IMG/VR virus record: IMGVR_UViG_3300001450_000030
Span: 1 to 28,904 of that record
DNA: 28,904 nucleotides
Origin: a virus
Direction: 5' to 3' (one strand)
The notes beneath the pieces are model-generated. The model was given only the letters and a program-made list of their open reading frames with translations, had not been told where the DNA came from and ran no database searches. Shown in pieces: positions 25,101 to 28,904 of the stretch; the stretch's first letter is position 1; each line of letters opens with the position of its first letter. The translations under genes were made by a program, and so were the position numbers.

Positions 25101-28100
25101 CCAAGTGAGACTGCACTGTTTGTTCCCAATGATGACTCGATTGCAAGCGCTCTGAATGCCCTTGGTGCAAACATGGGAGAGCCTGCAAGCAATGTTGGTG
25201 CGGGTGTTGGTGCAAACATGGGAGAGCCTGCAAGCAATGTTGGTGCGGGTGTTGGTGCAAATGGACAGCCAATTATATTTGCCAATAGTGACTATTACGA
25301 TGGCTACACTCAAGTAAGACTAGAAGACGATCAGAAGTACTTAGACTTTTCCCAAAGCAGTGTAACCTCTGGCGGTCATGTGTCTGGAGACATTAGCCAG
25401 CTGTTGGAAGAGAATCCAGATCTTGGAGACATTCCAATCAAGAAGCTTTTGGACTATAGGTTTGGACTTCATGGTCTGGTGGATAATGTCAGCTTGATGA
25501 TCGCAGAAGACCATCAAGCTGGTGGTGTAGACTTGTATAAGGATATTCAAGATCATAAACCAATCTATGGAGAGGCCCTGCCTCGCAAAGCTGTAGTTGA
25601 AGCGCTATACGGGCTCCCTGTCGAGCCTTCAATGTGGAGAGCATTTGCTTTGTACACGAGTACATATGCAGCACTTACATACAGAGGCAATACTGACACT
25701 TACACGATTTCCCCAAATAATGGTGCAGCACAAAGAGTAACGGGAAGTGTTGACTACTTTAAGGATCTTGAAGATGAATCGAAGTACCCGCCTGTTTTTG
25801 ATGAGGCTATTAGAACTCTTTCAAACAAGTACAAGAGATATGCAATAGACGCAGCATATCATGCTGACGATATTAACTCAAACCGTGACCCACTGCAGGG
25901 GCTGGGTAAAAAGCTCTGGGGAAGTATTGCGGGAGGAGCTGACAGAATTTTTAGTTCCATCATATCCGCATTCTCGGGAACCACTTCAGTCTCAGACCAC
26001 GATGATGCTGTGCATTATGACACCATGAAAAACATGGCAGACATCTATCTTGAAAAGATGCCTGCGAGAGTTCGCGTTAATGAGTTCCTGAAATTCTATG
26101 GATACGAACAGCTTCTTAGTGGCCTGTTTGCCGGTGGCTCTGATGAGGGAGATCTGAGTTCTCAAACTGGATACTTTGTACAGTCTCTTGACACATCTGC
26201 AGCCTGGGGGTGGGATGCTTCTCAGTCGTATGCAGTCTACAGAGGACCTTTCAACTGGCAGCTTTCTAAGGGAAAAGACGGTTTATTTGCCGGGGAGAAT
26301 GCGGTCATACAAGGAGTGGTAGAGACTGTTGCAGCCCCTCTTTTTGCGCTTGATAGCTCTCTTCCTGCAAGTTTGAATTTGTTCTCAGACCGAACTCTTG
26401 GAGAGTTTGTCCTGAATCCTATTACGTCGATAGACGATGTTCTGTACAATGATGGCTCTGATAGATTTTCGGTGGGAGATGGACTTCTACACGAGAGCGA
26501 TAATTATGCTTCTGTTCTTTATGAAGTCTCTCGGGAGCATGAAGCTTCCAAGGTTAAGTACTTCAAAAGCGCCTTTACCAACATGGCAGATGACCTTCTT
26601 AGAGATGTGGCTCTTCTTGAGTATCTTGGGCTGGGACACCTTGTTGGCTCTTTGAGCGAAGTGCAACCAAGAGGAGACCAAGCCTACCCTGACATGGAGC
26701 TTCCACATCACCCTTACTACGGTGATGTGTATTCTGTCAGCCCAGACTTCTACATGTGGAACATTTACCAAGATGGTGGCGTCGGAGCTGTAGATATCAA
26801 GGGAGAGATTGCAGCTTCTATCGATGTGATTGTAGACAGGTCATACTCTGCAAGCAGGAGGCTTGCGTCTGGTGGTACGACCAATACAGCAAGAAAGGTT
26901 TACGAGGAAGACTCACTTGCCAGACCAAATGTAAAGATTGGAAGTGAAGGAAAGGATGGAGTAGACATTCCCTTCGCCAGACCATCAGACAAGCCAGATG
27001 CTGTTGTGGAGTTTGAAGAAAGGTGGCAGACTGAGACAGGGGTCGACATAAGCCCCAACCAGCCGCTTGTTCAAACTGGATCTGCCCCCGTTAACTTTGT
27101 GCTTGATGTTCCGTTTACTGGACCAACAGTTAGTAACACTGTTTTCCCAGATAACCAAGCTGGAGCATTCGGTCAGGCTCTTCCATCAACTGTAATTCCA
27201 AGATTGTCTTGGGCAGAATCAGAAGCCCTCAGCAATCAGATGGCAACTCTTCTTGAAGAAAAGAGAGACATGTTTGGTTCGAGAGCAGGCTTTCTTGGAG
27301 AGCAAAACTCAGCTGCGTCTGGCAATGCTCAGGTCAAGGAAGCGGCAAAAGGAACCCAATTTGAAAGGCCTACTGCAAGCCACCTGTTTGACAGAGCAAG
27401 CCTGAGAAAGATGGCAGATGGTGCTGCCAATACAATGCTAACTCACAAGTACAGAGTGGCAAGAGCATATCCAACTTACAAGCTGTTCTTTGTTGAGGAG
27501 GATGAACTCACAGATCGATTCATTAACTATGATGACTTTTATTCTTATGCTGCAGTTAAAGACTTCTACTACGAAGAAGACAAGATGAGCCCAGTCCAGA
27601 CTGCAATCATCACTCTTCAGAACATCTCTGGAATTCTTGATGGGACAAAGAGAAATGCGGTAACAGACATTGACCATCTCAGTAAGTCAAAGAAAGCACA
27701 GAAGCAAAGTGATATTGACCTTCGCTCCATGGGCACCAGTCATGAAGAATTGTATTCAGAAGCAAATACTACAGACTATGAAAGCCAGGATGGGGTCCAA
27801 AGCTTTGGTGCCCTTGCGCTGAGAACAGGGCTCAATGTCCAGCTCCGTGTCGGCTATTCAAACGATCCCAGCGACCTTCACGTCCTCCTGAGTGGACGTG
27901 TTGTCGCAGTGCAGTGGAACAAGCAAGGAGACCTTGCAGAGATAACTGTGCAGTCTTTTGGTGCTGAGTTGGTTCAGGAGACAAAGGGTTGGCAGGAAGA
28001 TGGACAGGTCCCAAGCTACCCCACAACTCACCACCTTCTTGCATCCATGATTATGGAGCCTGAAGTCGTTCACTTTGGAAGATGGGAGATCGGACAGCTG

Positions 28101-28904
28101 TATCAGCCAGGAGAGTCCAAGGATGTTTCTTTTGACTTTACTGACTACTCCAACGAGGGTGCTCTTGCACATCTGACTGCACTAAACTCTGCTACTAAGT
28201 GGATGGCTAATCATCCCGGCCTTATGGCTGTTGGCATGATAGGCATAAGCGCATTCAGTTTAACTCCAGCCGGTGGAAGCATTGGAAGACTTCTTGGAAA
28301 GGCCCCCCTTGGCATCGGAAAGCTTGTCAGCTTTCTTGGCCGCTCACTGAATATTGTTCCTGGAAGAATGGGAGTGAACTCTTTCAAGAGGGTTCTGCCC
28401 AAGCAGGCTCTTTCGAGACCTGTTAGCGCCATAGAAGGTACGAACGGGAAGACCCTAATTGGTCAAGCGTTTGCTCGTGCAAGCGACAAAATTAGAGAAA
28501 GGCTTACGAGAGCAGGACTTGATAAAAAATTGATTGACGAAGTTTTTAATGTTGGCAAAGTTACTGCTTTCAAAGTAGATGATGCTGGTGAATTCATATT
28601 AGTAAACGGAGCGAAGGTTGTAAAAATAGGGTCTGAGTATGCAGCAGAAGCAGCAGCTATGAATGCGAAAATTGCCACCAGGGCCGCAAGAGCTCTCTGG
28701 CTTGGAAGGGCAGAGCCAGTATTCGGAGGCGTTGCATCAGGAGGAGTAGCAGGACTGAAATCACTGTTCAGCGTGTCAAATGCATGGAGTGGTGGCAAGG
28801 GTGCTGCTCGCTTCTTGTTCGATTTTGGTAGCAGTTACACTGGCACCTTTCTTAGAGTTGCTGCAGTTGGCTTTGGCGCAAGCGCGGCAACAATCGTGGC
28901 AAAG
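22173..28904 (+). CDS. Giant baseplate/tail-tip protein with tail lysozyme and hub-like domains (3' end outside window)
   Basis: The frame is open from ATG 22173 (GAGGT site 5 bases before) to the right edge, at least 2244 residues. Residues 1-160 look like a baseplate domain (FVINDVSLKIAPTMIQL, HSPFMFIENRYLRE), and a related-looking segment follows at ~690-810 (VADIPIIGQ, THQFLGSVQPYYEMEI). Residues ~425-585 form a lysozyme-like domain of the phage tail type: VAESGLDHEAV with likely catalytic E451, SAGLFQIND with Q507, and VERPQ with E566-R567-P568. A perfect 15-residue tandem duplication spans 998-1030. Residues ~1865-1990 resemble a tail hub (LRTGLNVQLRVGYSNDPSD, LLSGRVVAVQW). The last ~230 residues contain Gly/Ala-rich hydrophobic stretches at 2014-2040 and 2226-2244. 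I infer a tail-tip protein that cuts peptidoglycan and anchors the hub. Confidence 0.75.
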   Translation, partial: MPNNYTDSEKVFVINDVSLKIAPTMIQLNEQDLTYSWKTLRTKSTTKMASGHTKKVIHVQIPFKSEMMLDLHRLLVEFRHSPFMFIENRYLREVLCPEWGPNNNQKMAFTLRNANVQPAAGLTDVWILDLQLSWFNYFPYTNNWLYREDWCTNWQFSQKEGEVGPGYKYSIGWTYDENGKKVNRPSLIDYNINAGTQNGVLPWSAVQKDYESLDKKTIIDMERMHQGEVFDLLPLPSNMSPAKFVNKPSDSRIYVRYINLLQRDALKRNFNIDCEADIVAQDGFDYFFAAAKTAEGKLTTLSLHEGGELPWYAGLKSSWISKMLYESDGNLYSEGVGGADQLSFAASKGIEDRDFVRSIRTRKPEVASGVRFSFEKYASVRYPDSWVENQYVQRKSVLSKIELGAMKDMLHDRYSKHDSKVENAALIAQMLNEKGASGMMIIAAIVNSVAESGLDHEAVNQSPHPDGDPNRSSEGRRKSNHNAYNVGYPNDPRPDKPNWAVSAGLFQINDSSAAWGNKAGTVKQRWDPVFSINTIQLDEGWPLFEAVANATGDYKIAVAAFCQFVERPQHTNDASIYKDLEDLSTNTQQNKINFLLMKINKNDLNLTEFGKHAQTRARGAKGVFPDIESYIDGKYNNKPSNSTSPSTLSNKGTASTDATEEEQEAARLVTEKKQKKVQEQMADFMSQMHVDGWRYYTENSYVTNVWYKYEDISLTLSNSEYSNGEVGQLFNQHSAVVTHVSAGLRHVVADIPIIGQNTPTHQFLGSVQPYYEMEITYKDGDSPLGVGDREGLPLEAREINSMKNILQNSARNFRQIPDSWCASVDCFITRLFGSYEYDDLSLLESKSNAGGGVNLLDWEMTKRMAFTGSAHATLPGHPGVSTVKLTMEETSPYIEGETLTPTSVAADGLDAARSEVLNAVYNWGLDKYDPTLTSLYLAQHAGSTDDELLDLGSMTNTTRPDEENFGKFVLDDILYHPSETALFVPNDDSIASALNALGANMGEPASNVGAGVGANMGEPASNVGAGVGANGQPIIFANSDYYDGYTQVRLEDDQKYLDFSQSSVTSGGHVSGDISQLLEENPDLGDIPIKKLLDYRFGLHGLVDNVSLMIAEDHQAGGVDLYKDIQDHKPIYGEALPRKAVVEALYGLPVEPSMWRAFALYTSTYAALTYRGNTDTYTISPNNGAAQRVTGSVDYFKDLEDESKYPPVFDEAIRTLSNKYKRYAIDAAYHADDINSNRDPLQGLGKKLWGSIAGGADRIFSSIISAFSGTTSVSDHDDAVHYDTMKNMADIYLEKMPARVRVNEFLKFYGYEQLLSGLFAGGSDEGDLSSQTGYFVQSLDTSAAWGWDASQSYAVYRGPFNWQLSKGKDGLFAGENAVIQGVVETVAAPLFALDSSLPASLNLFSDRTLGEFVLNPITSIDDVLYNDGSDRFSVGDGLLHESDNYASVLYEVSREHEASKVKYFKSAFTNMADDLLRDVALLEYLGLGHLVGSLSEVQPRGDQAYPDMELPHHPYYGDVYSVSPDFYMWNIYQDGGVGAVDIKGEIAASIDVIVDRSYSASRRLASGGTTNTARKVYEEDSLARPNVKIGSEGKDGVDIPFARPSDKPDAVVEFEERWQTETGVDISPNQPLVQTGSAPVNFVLDVPFTGPTVSNTVFPDNQAGAFGQALPSTVIPRLSWAESEALSNQMATLLEEKRDMFGSRAGFLGEQNSAASGNAQVKEAAKGTQFERPTASHLFDRASLRKMADGAANTMLTHKYRVARAYPTYKLFFVEEDELTDRFINYDDFYSYAAVKDFYYEEDKMSPVQTAIITLQNISGILDGTKRNAVTDIDHLSKSKKAQKQSDIDLRSMGTSHEELYSEANTTDYESQDGVQSFGALALRTGLNVQLRVGYSNDPSDLHVLLSGRVVAVQWNKQGDLAEITVQSFGAELVQETKGWQEDGQVPSYPTTHHLLASMIMEPEVVHFGRWEIGQLYQPGESKDVSFDFTDYSNEGALAHLTALNSATKWMANHPGLMAVGMIGISAFSLTPAGGSIGRLLGKAPLGIGKLVSFLGRSLNIVPGRMGVNSFKRVLPKQALSRPVSAIEGTNGKTLIGQAFARASDKIRERLTRAGLDKKLIDEVFNVGKVTAFKVDDAGEFILVNGAKVVKIGSEYAAEAAAMNAKIATRAARALWLGRAEPVFGGVASGGVAGLKSLFSVSNAWSGGKGAARFLFDFGSSYTGTFLRVAAVGFGASAATIVAK
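25164..25261 (+). repeat. Perfect 45-bp tandem duplication inside the giant tail-tip gene
   Basis: Two identical in-frame 45-bp copies (25164-25208 and 25209-25253) are followed by 8 matching bases of a third. Each encodes GANMGEPASNVGAGV. Identity at every base, synonymous sites included, suggests a recent duplication, or one maintained by slippage, in a flexible linker. Confidence 0.97.

Noticed and set aside
25164-25261. Repeat considered as a CRISPR fragment
   Set aside because: The copies are directly adjacent with no spacers and keep the coding frame of a tail gene.

Overview
The window is a contiguous piece of the virion-structure region of a tailed double-stranded DNA bacteriophage with a contractile tail (myovirus morphology). 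All credible genes lie on the + strand, tightly packed, and most are preceded by clear AGGAG/GGAG-type ribosome binding sites. Stops are a normal mix of TAA, TAG and TGA, so the standard bacterial code is in use. No marker identifies the host; the strong Shine-Dalgarno sites and intrinsic terminators only say that it is a bacterium. I see no tRNA, rRNA, CRISPR array, insertion sequence or integration gene, and no gap longer than about 110 bases.

Layout. Bases 1-3085 are the head block: the end of an acidic protein (possibly scaffold or protease-tail), an abundant-looking 458-residue protein (possible capsid decoration) and the major capsid protein, closed by a strong terminator. Bases 3194-6748 are the head-to-tail joint: an Ig-like (Big_5) protein, a connector-like protein holding the displaced second half of a Big_5 domain, a zinc-motif neck protein and a tail-terminator-like protein. 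Bases 6753-9748 encode tail sheath and tail tube, closed by a second strong terminator. Bases 9839-11343 hold two more tube-fold-like proteins, and 11360-12907 two proteins in the position of tail assembly chaperones.

Bases 12920-28904 hold three giant consecutive proteins: 1305 residues (tape-measure position, many small hydrophobic segments), 1751 residues, and one of at least 2244 residues that runs off the window. The 1751-residue protein carries a DFDGD motif in the context AAQAFGDFDGDAWSVV. Upstream is an R-x-P motif, and downstream are VGMV and AVIKGK motifs in the order seen in the single-chain two-barrel RNA polymerases (eukaryotic RDR/QDE-1, YonO, crAss-like virion RNA polymerase). 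I infer a virion-borne RNA polymerase delivered through a contractile tail; this is the most exciting feature of the window. The third giant protein combines a baseplate-type N-terminal domain, a tail lysozyme domain with recognisable catalytic-site motifs, a fresh 45-bp tandem duplication, a tail-hub-like domain and hydrophobic C-terminal segments.

How it works together (inference): the head and tail shaft are built from the abundant proteins, whose arginine codons are almost only CGT/CGC. The lysozyme-hub protein opens the wall, and the large hydrophobic tail proteins, including the putative polymerase, enter the cell with the DNA to start early transcription.
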